Source: Peribacillus huizhouensis (GTDB lineage Bacteria > Bacillota > Bacilli > Bacillales > DSM-1321). Taken from it: a stretch of DNA of 64,000 bases. The stretch covers positions 62,001 to 126,000 of the forward strand of contig NZ_JACJHX010000008.1 of the NCBI RefSeq assembly GCF_014138605.1, read 5' to 3'. Below the pieces are notes generated by a model. That model ran no database searches and had not been told where the DNA came from. It was given only the letters and a program-made list of their open reading frames with translations. Both the position numbers and the translations under genes were made by a program. Positions 51,892-60,019 of the stretch are shown here, in pieces; the stretch's first letter is position 1; each line of letters begins with the position of its first letter.

Positions 51892-53673
51892 TTATAAAAA
51901 TGATGGTTTTTGTATGACTCGTTTCCGCGTATTTTTCGAAATAGAAACGGAAATTTCCGTAGCGTCAATCAGATCGTCGTGGTCTGCGCCGTACCGCTCG
52001 AACTGCTCTAGCAATAGCGTATGTTTCCGCGAAAACTGAATCTTAGACGTTTCTATGTCTGGCAGCATCGCCTCGATACGTAACTCCTTACGATTACGCT
52101 GGTAAACTTTCTTCACGCGATTATGTGCCGGGTAGCCCGTATGCTGAAGTCGCTCTTTCAACTTATCGACGAAGAACTCCTGTGCTGCTACTGCCTCCGC
52201 ACCGATTATGTCCGGCTGAAATTTCGCAACTTTCTTTACGATAACTTCCATGAACTCGTCCGGATGAACGCGCTCACCATACGAATCGATTACGTAACAG
52301 ACCTTCGTAAGTTTATGGCGTGCTACTGCCGTAATGGCGGAAAAGTCGCCTTTCTGCTTACCCATGGCGAAATCTATGCCGAGAGCGATGTCGTATTCTT
52401 CATGCGGAAACTGGCGCGCTGGGTCTTTATCGTCCCAATACGTAAATGTGTCCGGATTAAATACCATCGACTCGGTATCTAACGGATTATTCATATACTC
52501 CGTGTTGAACGCTTTGCTGCCGTTGTCCCATTTCCACGCCATTAACTTAAATAACGGCTGGACTGTCGGCCATAGTACTTCGGCGCCCTCGTCCATATCC
52601 GCTTTGTTTGCAATATAAAAAAGCTCCGCCGTTTTGGCCGAGCGTGAGTCTTCGCGATTCATATATAACTTCCGGCATTCTTCCCATAAGTCCTCGCGTT
52701 TAGGCATCGTAATTATCGCCTGGTAGCGTTTAGTTTCGAAGTCGGCACGGTGTTTCATTACGTCGATTAAAAGTGAATCGTGATGGACCGTTGTTCCCAT
52801 GAACACTATCGCCGTCTTTTTTCCTTCCGGATCTCCTAACGGAACGACAACCTGGCGAAACCAAGCCTTTAGTTCCTCGCGAAGCTCAGCGGTATTGTTA
52901 TTCTTTTCGGAATCGACGTCATCACAGACGATTAAGTCCGGCCGAGTTCCGTTCCAATTTCGCCCGCGCAAAGCTTGCCCGGAGGAAGCCGCTTGAACCA
53001 GCGTAAGCATTTTCTGTCGCCCTTCTCCCTCGTCTTCCCACGCGATAAACTCTGATTGGTTGTCCTTCGGATTCATCTGCTGTCTTGCGGAAAGAAGGGC
53101 GCCAAAGTCGCGAATCAGCGCTTCGTTACCCGTTAGCTGAACCTTCAGCCAGTCGAGGTTTGCGCTGGACACGGAGGGCGTCTCCGATATAATTATGATG
53201 TATTTCCGCTTGCGATAGACGATTTCATGAATCGGAAAGGCTTTCGATAAGAACGATGACTTGGCGTGAGACCGTGGGGCCGCAACGACTACGCGCTTGT
53301 TCATCTCTTCGTTCGAAACTACGTTCATAATGTCGCATATCTCACCATGAAATTCTGGCGCATATTTAAGGATATCTTCCGGTGCGTCGGCCAGGTTGAG
53401 TCCGCTTTCGCTGAACTCCGGGATCCAGTTGCCGGCGTTATCGCGGTTCAAGTTGTCGCCAAAGTATTTATACGCGAAAAATAGCAGGTCCGTCTCGCCC
53501 CGGTGAATGTCGCGAAGCCTGCGAAACTCGTCAATGATGCGCTTCAGGTCGAGCTTGTCGTCGGGACTGAGCGTCGCGTATATTCGTACTTTAACCGCGA
53601 TATACTTGCGCAACGTTTCGATTTTAGAGCCGCGCTTTTTGTAGTCGTGCCACTGCCCGTTGATATTCGCCAA
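51892..53673 (-). CDS. terL: Terminase large subunit
   Basis: 593 residues. The packaging ATPase has a Walker A at 131-140 (AAPRSHAKSS), a Walker B at 248-252 (IVCDD) and a coupling VFMGTTVHHDS. The C-terminal RNase-H-like nuclease starts DIALGIDFAMGKQKGDFSAIT near 440, continues with PDIIGAEAVAAQEFF and ends with YGADHDDLIDA. TTG start at 53673 behind GAGGAG. A divergent recombinase promoter lies in the upstream sequence. Confidence 0.95.
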   Translation of the reverse strand: MANINGQWHDYKKRGSKIETLRKYIAVKVRIYATLSPDDKLDLKRIIDEFRRLRDIHRGETDLLFFAYKYFGDNLNRDNAGNWIPEFSESGLNLADAPEDILKYAPEFHGEICDIMNVVSNEEMNKRVVVAAPRSHAKSSFLSKAFPIHEIVYRKRKYIIIISETPSVSSANLDWLKVQLTGNEALIRDFGALLSARQQMNPKDNQSEFIAWEDEGEGRQKMLTLVQAASSGQALRGRNWNGTRPDLIVCDDVDSEKNNNTAELREELKAWFRQVVVPLGDPEGKKTAIVFMGTTVHHDSLLIDVMKHRADFETKRYQAIITMPKREDLWEECRKLYMNREDSRSAKTAELFYIANKADMDEGAEVLWPTVQPLFKLMAWKWDNGSKAFNTEYMNNPLDTESMVFNPDTFTYWDDKDPARQFPHEEYDIALGIDFAMGKQKGDFSAITAVARHKLTKVCYVIDSYGERVHPDEFMEVIVKKVAKFQPDIIGAEAVAAQEFFVDKLKERLQHTGYPAHNRVKKVYQRNRKELRIEAMLPDIETSKIQFSRKHTLLLEQFERYGADHDDLIDATEISVSISKNTRKRVIQKPSFL

Positions 53674-53702
53674 GTTTATCGTCTCCTCTCCTAAAGTTTC
53701 GT

Positions 53703-53731
53703 TTGACTTGCGTATGTATATCGTATATTAT
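53703..53731 (+). promoter_or_regulatory. Sigma-A promoter of the recombinase gene
   Basis: -35 TTGACT (53703-53708), 17-base spacer, -10 TATTAT (53726-53731), close to consensus and about 55 bases before the start at 53789. Confidence 0.8.
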
Positions 53732-53788
53732 GAATGTAACATAACTAATAAGGAGTTGCTTTCGGCGACCGATTGGAGTGAAACGGAA

Positions 53789-54313
53789 ATGAACGAAGTC
53801 CAACCGATTAAAAACAAGCGAGATATTCAGCGCATGAAAAAGGCGTTGCATGGCCGCGACTTGCTACTATTTACGATCGGCATAAATACTGCTCTACGAA
53901 TAAGCGATTTACTCAAACTACGGGCCGAAGACTTTTCCGGCGAATATATCGTGCTAAAAGAGCAAAAGACCGGCAAGGCCAAGCGCATCAAGATTAACGA
54001 AGCTGTCCGCAAGTCTATTCGCGAACTGGCGCCAAGCTCCGGCTATTTATTTCCCTCACGAAAAGGTGACGCAGCAATCGGCCGTGTGCAGGCGTACAGA
54101 ATACTGAATGCTGCCGCTGATCGTGCCGGTATAAATACGGAAATAGGTACGCACACGCTACGCAAGACCTTCGCCTACCATGCGTATAAATCTGGCGTAG
54201 ATATTGCCGTCTTGATGACCGTACTGAACCACGCCAGCCAGCGCGATACCTTGAAGTACATCGGAATTGTGCAGGATACCGTTGACGACGTTTATATTGA
54301 CGTATGCTTATGA
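53789..54313 (+). CDS. Short tyrosine recombinase / integrase
   Basis: 174 residues carrying only the catalytic domain. The active-site set is Arg37 (TALRISDL), Lys60, His122-x-x-Arg125 (HTLRKTF), His148 (LNHAS) and Tyr157 (KYIG). It lacks the N-terminal arm- and core-binding domains of full integrases. Start: the ATG at 53789 with GGAGTG upstream; a longer frame to 53660 overlaps terL and its own promoter. It is transcribed against the late operon, between large and small terminase genes, with its own promoter and terminator. Integration or resolution of multimers are both possible. Confidence 0.88.
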   Translation: MNEVQPIKNKRDIQRMKKALHGRDLLLFTIGINTALRISDLLKLRAEDFSGEYIVLKEQKTGKAKRIKINEAVRKSIRELAPSSGYLFPSRKGDAAIGRVQAYRILNAAADRAGINTEIGTHTLRKTFAYHAYKSGVDIAVLMTVLNHASQRDTLKYIGIVQDTVDDVYIDVCL

Positions 54314-54315
54314 CG

Positions 54316-54345
54316 AGTGTTACCGTAAAGGTGGCGCTTTTTTTT
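54316..54345 (+). terminator. Terminator of the recombinase gene
   Basis: AGTGTTACC pairs with GGTGGCGCT (including G-U pairs) around GTAAA and runs into eight T. It overlaps the end of the convergent hypothetical gene. Confidence 0.8.
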
Positions 54346-54757
54346 GTGCCGAAAAGTCAAACGTTAATTTTGATTCGTCGATTTTAGTGTGTCCAGTTTC
54401 GCGATTTTTCAAATACGGGGTTGGGGGATCGAGCGTTCCCTGTATAGCGTATTCACTCGAACGAATAACGAATGAATCAGAAACTCCTTTTGTTACGTTA
54501 GGCAATCGCAACAAACGTTGATATACCGCCATTCCTAGCCCATCTATCGACCCCACCTTTATCAACTCGTTTATGCAGTCGGTTAACAGCGTCATATCAA
54601 CGATGGTTATCAGCGTAAGATCGAGGCGGAGTGCATAGGATACTGCATATCTACGATAGGTTATGCGGCAGTACTCGAAAGTTTCCGGGTCGATGTGCGT
54701 CAGGATGTCCGTGCGGACCGACTGTAAACGGAAGTACATCCCCATCACACACGCCAC
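54320..54757 (-). CDS. Hypothetical phage protein
   Basis: A frame of up to 145 residues; helical (HIDPETFEYCRITYRRYAVSYALRLDLTLITIVDMTLLTDCINELI) with a polar C-terminus (GTLDPPTPYLKNRETGHTKIDES). The start is unsettled. GTG at 54757 and ATGs at 54745 and 54739 are all in frame and the ribosome site (GGGGTGG) is modest. It lies between small and large terminase genes and converges on the recombinase gene. No family recognised. Confidence 0.5.
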   Translation of the reverse strand: MACVMGMYFRLQSVRTDILTHIDPETFEYCRITYRRYAVSYALRLDLTLITIVDMTLLTDCINELIKVGSIDGLGMAVYQRLLRLPNVTKGVSDSFVIRSSEYAIQGTLDPPTPYLKNRETGHTKIDESKLTFDFSAQKKAPPLR

Positions 54758-54848
54758 CCCAACGCATCATCCGTGTTTCTTCTATTATATAGACGTTCAT
54801 ACTTACGCCATTATCTCGCTACTTTACATCGTCGATTTATTCGCCTAC

Positions 54849-55253
54849 CTACTCGACGTCCTTCGGCTTTCCTAGCGTAGCTCCAAACGAAGCTATCTCG
54901 CTATCCAACGCATCATAATCGATGTCCTTATCGGAGCCCTTCGTCTCTATCTCGACCTTATCCGTAAGCATACCGTTAATCTGCAAGGCCAACTTCGCCA
55001 TAGCGGCATTACCATCACGTATAGCTATTTCCGCAAGCGATTCGACTAGCTCCGGTAATCTGTCCTGACTATTGCGCACGATCTGCTTCTTTAGCTCTCG
55101 CTCGAACAACGGATCCTTGCGCCAATTGTGGATCGACTGTCGACTGACTCCACTGATTTGCGCAATCTCTTCGTCTGTCTTTCCGCCTTTACGCGGCAGG
55201 CTTAAGTATTGAATTGCCAATAGGTGCTCGGCGTTTAACCGTTTTAGTGCCAT
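54849..55253 (-). CDS. Terminase small subunit-like helix-turn-helix protein (phBC6A51 family)
   Basis: 134 residues. LLAIQYLSLPRKGGKTDEEIAQISGVSRQSIHNWRKDPLFERELKKQIV is a helix-turn-helix typical of the phBC6A51-type proteins annotated before terminases. The helical rest (RLPELVESLAEIAIRDGNAAMAKLALQINGMLTDKVEI) suits an oligomerising small terminase that recognises the packaging site. ATG behind AAAGGAGG. The large terminase is about 1.2 kb downstream, beyond the recombinase gene. Confidence 0.82.
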   Translation of the reverse strand: MALKRLNAEHLLAIQYLSLPRKGGKTDEEIAQISGVSRQSIHNWRKDPLFERELKKQIVRNSQDRLPELVESLAEIAIRDGNAAMAKLALQINGMLTDKVEIETKGSDKDIDYDALDSEIASFGATLGKPKDVE

Positions 55254-55563
55254 ATAATTCCGTCCTCCTTTCCGTGATTATGGCGATAAGCTATCGCCTT
55301 TACTTTCGTTTACATTCCTCTAAACATAAGACCGTGAGACAGCGTAAATAACAATAGAATTACGATATATGTACGCAGTTATTACCGCCAAGTCTTACGA
55401 CTTGAAAACCTTGCAAAGCCGGCCAAGAGCGTGCCGACCTTGCTAACTATGCCTTTTTCGCTGGTTCTTAAATAAAAGAAAAGATACGGCGCCGAATGTA
55501 GCGATAGCGAATGGTGGCGCAATTACTTAAATACCTATGTCTGATTAAGAGGGACAGAATTCG

Positions 55564-55610
55564 AAAAAAACCCCACAAACCGCGACACATCAACGTTTGT
55601 AGAGGTTTTC
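55564..55610 (-). terminator. Terminator of the early operon
   Basis: On the reverse strand AAACCTCTACAAAC pairs with GTTTGTGGGGTTT (with G-U pairs) followed by a T-run. It separates the replication genes from the late genes. Confidence 0.75.
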
Positions 55611-55612
55611 GT

Positions 55613-55668
55613 ATGCACCGTCAAAGCAGGGTATTTCGCGGATAATGCACCGTAAAAGCAGGGTATTT
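55613..55668. repeat. Two 24-bp direct repeats (iteron-like)
   Basis: ATGCACCGTNAAAGCAGGGT followed by ATTT occurs at 55613-55636 and 55645-55668, differing at one base, with starts 32 bases apart (three helical turns). They end exactly at the stop codon of the initiator-like gene at 55669. Iterons for that protein are the natural explanation. Confidence 0.65.
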
Positions 55669-56598
55669 TTACGAGAACAGCACTTTTACAGCGCCAAGCG
55701 ATTCCGCAGGTCCAGCGAACACCACTCGCGGATTAACGACGATACGCTTCTGCCTCCGATCCTTTGCGTTATGTGGCAGCCAGAATACGGGCTCCCCGTC
55801 GATAACAATACCTTCGAGCGCCCTCCGCAGTTTGTCCGTATCCTTATAGCCGAGTAATGCCGCCAAGTGATCGAGATTCATCGCTCGTAAATCATCGTCA
55901 CTATCTTGCGGATTGAAGCACACGACATTCGTGCGGAAGTTAAGAAACGGCAGCACCGCGTATATAATCGCCAACTGAGCCGTTTTCCTTCCTTTATATA
56001 TAGCGTACAAGTCCCGCACAGTCTTTCGAAACATTCGCGTATGGCTATACTCGGACAACTTGTAGCCAGACTCTTTTAACGGTCCGCGAAAGAAAACGCT
56101 AGGGTTAATGTGGATTTCGCCGCCTTGCTCCTGTACGATATCCGCGTCAATCAGTTTGCGGTAGAACTCCGCGAACCTATTGCGGCTAATTCCGATTAAC
56201 GTCTCCAGCGCCCTCTTATCGATTACCTTTCCGTTGTCATGCTGTAGACGCCCGGTTTGGTAACCGGTGTATGTGCCGATAAACATTAAGCGAGCTAAAT
56301 CCGGCTGTGTGAACGCAGGGTAGCGCTCCGCCATCGTTTTACAGCTCTCGAAAAACGCGAATACGAAATGCCCGTTCTCCAATTCGTGCGTACTTAATTC
56401 GTCGACCGCCTGTAAAGCCTCACGTTGAGCCGGCGTTGTTTTAACGGACAGTTCCGCCAAGTGTGATTTATCGACGCCATTTTGATCGTATACCCTACCG
56501 TCTTGTACAACGGCGTTCTCCTTTAGCGCAAGGACTCCGCGTTTTAAATTCCGAGTTAAATTGCCCCACTGGCGCTGTTCCTCAAATCTACTCATCAT
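55669..56598 (-). CDS. Replication-initiator-like winged-helix protein
   Basis: 309 residues with two probable winged helices. About 150-215: DLARLMFIGTYTGYQTGRL, DKRALETLIGISRNRFAEFYRKLIDADIV and GEIHINPSVFFRG. About 250-305: AMNLDHLAALLGYKDTDKLRRALEGI and IVVNPRVVFAG. The duplicated domain layout and the (V/I)NPxVxFxG endings resemble plasmid initiators of the RepB/RepL sort found in Bacillus phages. Start: ATG at 56598 behind AAAGGGGA, ahead of the longer frame. Two 24-bp direct repeats abut its 3' end, supporting an origin-binding role. Confidence 0.7.
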   Translation of the reverse strand: MMSRFEEQRQWGNLTRNLKRGVLALKENAVVQDGRVYDQNGVDKSHLAELSVKTTPAQREALQAVDELSTHELENGHFVFAFFESCKTMAERYPAFTQPDLARLMFIGTYTGYQTGRLQHDNGKVIDKRALETLIGISRNRFAEFYRKLIDADIVQEQGGEIHINPSVFFRGPLKESGYKLSEYSHTRMFRKTVRDLYAIYKGRKTAQLAIIYAVLPFLNFRTNVVCFNPQDSDDDLRAMNLDHLAALLGYKDTDKLRRALEGIVIDGEPVFWLPHNAKDRRQKRIVVNPRVVFAGPAESLGAVKVLFS

Positions 56599-56657
56599 AT
56601 CGTCCCCTTTTCGGTATATTTGCACATAATAAAAAGCCCGCGCTAGGCGAGCGTGAA

Positions 56658-57623
56658 TCATTCCGTCAGTTTTCGATCTGCTTGCGAGTCTATTATCGCT
56701 TCAAGGCGTTGGTTTGCGATCTGTACGTATTCAGACTCACGCTCAAACCCGATGAATTTACGGCTTAATCGTGTGGCAGCCACCGCAGTTGTTCCGGATC
56801 CCATAAAACAGTCAAGTACAATGTCGCTTTCGTTAGACGAAGATTTAATAATTCGCTCTATTACCGTTAAAGGCTTTTGGCATGCGTGGTATTTACCTGA
56901 ATTCTCCGTTTTATATCGCCAAACATTGTTATGATTTGGGTCTACGTGGTGAACAGCTCTGGCGTTATCAAACGCAGACTTTAACTCATCGTAAGGTTTT
57001 TTCCAATACCCCGTCGTTTGCATAATTTCATACTTTTCACGTGTTGGAAGCTCCCATTGACTATTTCCAAAGTAACGCTTTGCTATTCCGTCTGAAATCT
57101 GTATTCCGAAAAGTTGGTTAATTTCTAGCAACGTAAGGCCGCTTTTCTTTTTCTCGGAAATTAAATACTGTTTTATGTCATCGATCTCCTCTGGTTTCGA
57201 GTAGTAAAAAAGGTACTCACACGTATTAAACCAGCTCCTTAAATTACTTTCATCACTTGGGTTTTTCCAAGATAGAGCCCGCCAATCACCTTTATCCCAT
57301 GTTACAAATGAGTTAAAAACAAACGAAGAGTTTTCGTCTAACCACGTCATTAACTGAGCGATCTGTTGCATGTCGTTGTGAAACCAGTAAAACGACCCGT
57401 TATCTTTTAGTACACGATGGCATTCGGTAAATACACCACTCATAAACTTGAGATACTCTTCCTTACTGTATTTATCCCAACTGGCGCCCTTTATCCCAAT
57501 ATTATAAGGAGGATCAATCACGATTAAATTTACGCTCTTATCCGGAATCAACCGCATACCCTCCAAGCAATCCATCTGATATATCCGGTTTAACTCCAAA
57601 CTCCCTAGTAATTCTTTCGTCAT
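56658..57623 (-). CDS. DNA adenine/N4-cytosine methyltransferase (beta-type, DPPY)
   Basis: 321 residues. The catalytic DPPY is at 37-40 (LIVIDPPYNIG) and the AdoMet-binding FxGxG at about 272 (LDCFMGSGTTAVAA), the permuted order of beta-class amino-methyltransferases. The central part (WRYKTENSGKYHACQKPLTVIERII) holds the HxxQKP motif. No restriction nuclease gene is adjacent, so it is an orphan that could shield phage DNA or affect gene control. The codons are more AT-rich than those of its neighbours. Confidence 0.93.
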   Translation of the reverse strand: MTKELLGSLELNRIYQMDCLEGMRLIPDKSVNLIVIDPPYNIGIKGASWDKYSKEEYLKFMSGVFTECHRVLKDNGSFYWFHNDMQQIAQLMTWLDENSSFVFNSFVTWDKGDWRALSWKNPSDESNLRSWFNTCEYLFYYSKPEEIDDIKQYLISEKKKSGLTLLEINQLFGIQISDGIAKRYFGNSQWELPTREKYEIMQTTGYWKKPYDELKSAFDNARAVHHVDPNHNNVWRYKTENSGKYHACQKPLTVIERIIKSSSNESDIVLDCFMGSGTTAVAATRLSRKFIGFERESEYVQIANQRLEAIIDSQADRKLTE

Positions 57624-57681
57624 CTATTCGTACTCCTTTCGTTAATCGGCGTCGAAACGCCGTCATTTAATACGATACAAA

Positions 57682-57719
57682 ACGCACTAAAACACAATAC
57701 CCTACGTATATTAGTGCGT
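57682..57719 (-). terminator. Inverted repeat, probable terminator
   Basis: ACGCACTAA and TTAGTGCGT (9 bp, 20-base loop) followed on the reverse strand by TTTTGTAT. It sits about 65 bases after the stop at 57785. It might equally be an operator for the methyltransferase gene. Confidence 0.45.
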
Positions 57720-57784
57720 CTGGCACCGAAAATAACAATAGCCCCTTCAAGAAACATAGATAACTAACGTCATAAATAACAATA

Positions 57785-58267
57785 TCACTCGGAAATATCT
57801 CGCAAATTCCTAACGCTCACCGGTTGCACCTTCGTAAACTCGATATACTTACGTTTTCTCTCCACGTTCCTAGTCTTCGTCTTCCTGTCTACGAATCTAT
57901 TTTCGTATCCCGTACGTTCCCTCTTCGTCGGCTTCAAATGAACACGACCATCCGCAGCGCTGTTGTCTATCGCATCGCCTACCGAAGATTCTCGACTATC
58001 ACGGCGGTCAAACTGGCGCTCGCTCAGAAACGGGTATTCCGTTTGTGCGATCTTATGCTCATTCATATCCGACAACTCCTCGTACAGCACCAAGTCCGCC
58101 AGTCTTTCCAACGCAACCTCGTCCGGCATCTCGCCAGCTTTTGCGTAATAATCCTCCGTTAGCTGCTCGATTTTCACCATACGGAGCTCACGCGGTAATT
58201 CGCCGCGCTTGGTTTCCGCCTGTAGCTTCGTAATACTTTCGTGTAGCTGTGTTTTATAGTCCGTCAT
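57785..58267 (-). CDS. Hypothetical phage protein, charged
   Basis: 160 residues: a helical first half (YKTQLHESITKLQAETKRGELPRELRMVKIEQLTEDYYAKAGEMPDEVALERLADLVLYEEL) and a highly basic, disordered second half (KPTKRERTGYENRFVDRKTKTRNVERKRKY). It overlaps the upstream gene by 14 bases. The composition suggests nucleic-acid contact, but no family is recognised. Confidence 0.7.
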   Translation of the reverse strand: MTDYKTQLHESITKLQAETKRGELPRELRMVKIEQLTEDYYAKAGEMPDEVALERLADLVLYEELSDMNEHKIAQTEYPFLSERQFDRRDSRESSVGDAIDNSAADGRVHLKPTKRERTGYENRFVDRKTKTRNVERKRKYIEFTKVQPVSVRNLRDISE

Positions 58268-58499
58268 CCGCTACCTCCTTGATATGCTTATACCCGACCG
58301 TAATTTGACGATTGTAGAAAATCGCGTAGAAGTAAATTTCGAATCCCACGTGCGTAATCGGCTTATCGTACCCATTAGCGCAAACCTGCTTCGGCTCTTT
58401 CGCAAAGCCCCCGGAAAATGAGAAACCGCCGAACGACGGAAACTTTTCGTAATTTAAAATGACGCCACTTTTCGGATAAATAAAATCTTCGTCCATCAT
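58254..58499 (-). CDS. Hypothetical phage protein
   Basis: 81 residues: MMDEDFIYPKSGVILNYEKFPSFGGFSFSGGFAKEP, then a beta-rich end (ITHVGFEIYFYAIFYNRQITVGYKHIKEV). Start: ATG at 58499 with AGAGGAGG; the longer frame upstream is not needed. It overlaps the sigma-like gene's stop (TAATG). Function unknown. Confidence 0.65.
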   Translation of the reverse strand: MMDEDFIYPKSGVILNYEKFPSFGGFSFSGGFAKEPKQVCANGYDKPITHVGFEIYFYAIFYNRQITVGYKHIKEVADDGL

Positions 58500-58891
58500 T
58501 ACGCCTCCTCTTTCGTATTTGTAACCGCATACCCTTCGCCATGCCCCGCCCAATAGTAGAAAATTTCCGCTATCTTTTCTATCGCATTATCTACGTAAAT
58601 ATCAATCGCCTGCTGCGAAACTCCCATCGACGCCCCTGCGTCCTTTTGCGTCAAATCCTCCTCGTAAACCAGACGCAACGCCTGACGCTGCCTAACCGTC
58701 AGGCCCGCCCGTTCGATTGCCGCCGCCAGGTCGGTTAGTATATCTACCGCTGAATAATCGCCTTGATATTGCCGGCCGAGCAGCGCGTGATAATCGCCGA
58801 GCAGGAGCCGAACGCCCTCCGGATTGTCCAAGGCGTAACGCTCCGATAAACGTCGATCGCCTGCGTGTATGTCGTATTTAACTGCGCCCAT
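58499..58891 (-). CDS. Sigma-70 region 4-like regulator
   Basis: 130 residues. The C-terminal half (RAGLTVRQRQALRLVYEEDLTQKDAGASMGVSQQAIDIYVDNAIEKIAEIF) is a region-4 helix-turn-helix of the ArpU/phage late-regulator kind. The front (DIHAGDRRLSERYALDNPEGVRLLLGDYHALLGRQYQGD) is not a sigma core-binding region. It may redirect transcription to late phage genes. Start: ATG at 58891 behind AGAGGAGG, overlapping the stop of the cytosine methyltransferase (TAATG), which signals coupling. Confidence 0.82.
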   Translation of the reverse strand: MGAVKYDIHAGDRRLSERYALDNPEGVRLLLGDYHALLGRQYQGDYSAVDILTDLAAAIERAGLTVRQRQALRLVYEEDLTQKDAGASMGVSQQAIDIYVDNAIEKIAEIFYYWAGHGEGYAVTNTKEEA

Positions 58892-59532
58892 TAGTTCGCC
58901 TCCTCTTCGCAAATCTCCACAATATGCCGACATAACTCATCCGGAATCCTACTACGCTCCATCGCATTCTTGCGCCCTTGTGTGCCTGTTTTCGAGCCCC
59001 GCGGTGCTGCTTCGTGACAAGGCGCGCCGTTCTTACACATTGGCCGGAATGCTGGCGCCGGGTGATTCGTCCACAAATCTGTCGGCTTCATGCGGTCATC
59101 GCCGTACTGACAATACGTAACTGTGTGCCGCGGACGGTCCGCCATAAACCGCATCTTCCGCATACCTCCGCGCGGATTCTCGATAAAGTAGTATTTCGGA
59201 GCCAGATCGTCGATAAGTCGCAGCATATTCGCATTTACTTCGTCACAGAATTTCGCGTAGTCACTTTTCGGCGCCAGATTGCCGTCTGGTTCGCGTGTCC
59301 GGTGGTGCGAAATAGCCGCGATGGAATACGATGTGCAGTCCGGGCTAGCCCATATTACGTCAGGCTTGCCGAACCTTTCGAGAATGACTTCCGCCGTAAT
59401 CTTGCCGATGTCCGCGTACCAATCGATATCTCCGTGTTTTTCGTCCCATTCGACGCTGTATACTTCGTGACCAGCCGCTTCAAACGCCTTGCCAATACTC
59501 CGTGTGCCGGCGAATAATTCGAGTATTTTAAT
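58891..59532 (-). CDS. DNA cytosine-5 methyltransferase with an AUU start codon
   Basis: 213 residues beginning (M/I)KILELFAGTRSIGKAFEAAG, the AdoMet-binding motif I. Next are the catalytic Cys66 in ASPDCTSYS (Pro64-Asp65-Cys66 in place of Pro-Pro-Cys), the ENPRGGMRKM motif at 118-127 and a compact C-terminal half with TNHPAP and GSKTGTQG. It is a small, single-domain phage enzyme. The frame upstream of the ATT at 59532 meets a TAG after six codons with no ATG, GTG or TTG. The ATT is 8 bases behind a strong GGGGAGG, and relatives start exactly at this KILELFAG. An AUU initiation codon is therefore inferred. A start at the internal ATG at 59226 would delete motif I and the catalytic Cys. Confidence 0.85.
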   Translation of the reverse strand: MKILELFAGTRSIGKAFEAAGHEVYSVEWDEKHGDIDWYADIGKITAEVILERFGKPDVIWASPDCTSYSIAAISHHRTREPDGNLAPKSDYAKFCDEVNANMLRLIDDLAPKYYFIENPRGGMRKMRFMADRPRHTVTYCQYGDDRMKPTDLWTNHPAPAFRPMCKNGAPCHEAAPRGSKTGTQGRKNAMERSRIPDELCRHIVEICEEEAN

Positions 59533-59547
59533 AAAGAACGCCTCCCC

Positions 59548-59576
59548 TTGCTATTTTCGTTACTATTTCGTATACT
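59548..59576 (+). promoter_or_regulatory. Sigma-A promoter of the plus-strand gene at 59606
   Basis: -35 TTGCTA (59548-59553), 17-base spacer, -10 TATACT (59571-59576), about 30 bases before the ATG. Confidence 0.7.
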
Positions 59577-59605
59577 ATTCGTAAAAAAGAACGGAGCTGT
59601 CCGCC

Positions 59606-60019
59606 ATGCCTGATAAAGAAACGCCCGACTTCGCCTGGATTTCGTACTCGACCACGCTAGATGACGCATACATAACCGTTGATTCGCAGAAACGCCTTTA
59701 CCTATCGTCGGCAGCATGGAAGAAGCTCGGATTGGCGCCCGAAGGTGCTGCGCTAATTATCGGACACGATCACGCCAACAAACGCTTAGTCGTAGCCAAG
59801 CCGGAAGTCGTGCGCGCTGTTAACGTACGTCCATTCCGATTCGACCCCCGCCGATACTGCTCGGCCAAGCCGTTCATACGCGCGCTGGCGATTGCTGACG
59901 AGACACTGCCGCTTAGGTACGAATTCCTCGGAAAAGATTTCGGCGCCTATGCTGAAGGAGCTTACACATTTGGCTTAGTCGGATTCGATGCGCCAGATGG
60001 CGGAATTAAGACGGAGTGA
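59606..60019 (+). CDS. Hypothetical phage protein, possibly AbrB-like
   Basis: 137 residues on the opposite strand to the surrounding operon. The middle (ITVDSQKRLYLSSAAWKKLGL, GAALIIGHDHANKRLVVAKPEV) resembles the swapped-hairpin SpoVT/AbrB-type layout seen in DNA-binding regulators. The C-terminal part (YRYEFLGKDFGAYAEGAYTFGLVGFDAP-like) is distinct. It has its own promoter and terminator, so it is likely expressed in lysogeny. It converges with and overlaps the DUF1599-like gene by 58 bases. The AbrB idea is tentative. Confidence 0.7.
   Translation: MPDKETPDFAWISYSTTLDDAYITVDSQKRLYLSSAAWKKLGLAPEGAALIIGHDHANKRLVVAKPEVVRAVNVRPFRFDPRRYCSAKPFIRALAIADETLPLRYEFLGKDFGAYAEGAYTFGLVGFDAPDGGIKTE

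Larger units (their letters stand above)
55254..55668. other. Noncoding region between initiator-like and small terminase genes
   Basis: About 415 bases with no gene. It has a hairpin CAAGTC/GACTTG at 55389-55404, a terminator (55564-55610) and two 24-base direct repeats (55613-55668). Being just before the small terminase and just after the initiator-like gene, it is a good place for the packaging site and an origin. Confidence 0.5.

Noticed and set aside
55380-55500. Possible tRNA in the gap before the small terminase
   Set aside because: No cloverleaf with a T-arm GGTTCGA and acceptor pairing could be formed.
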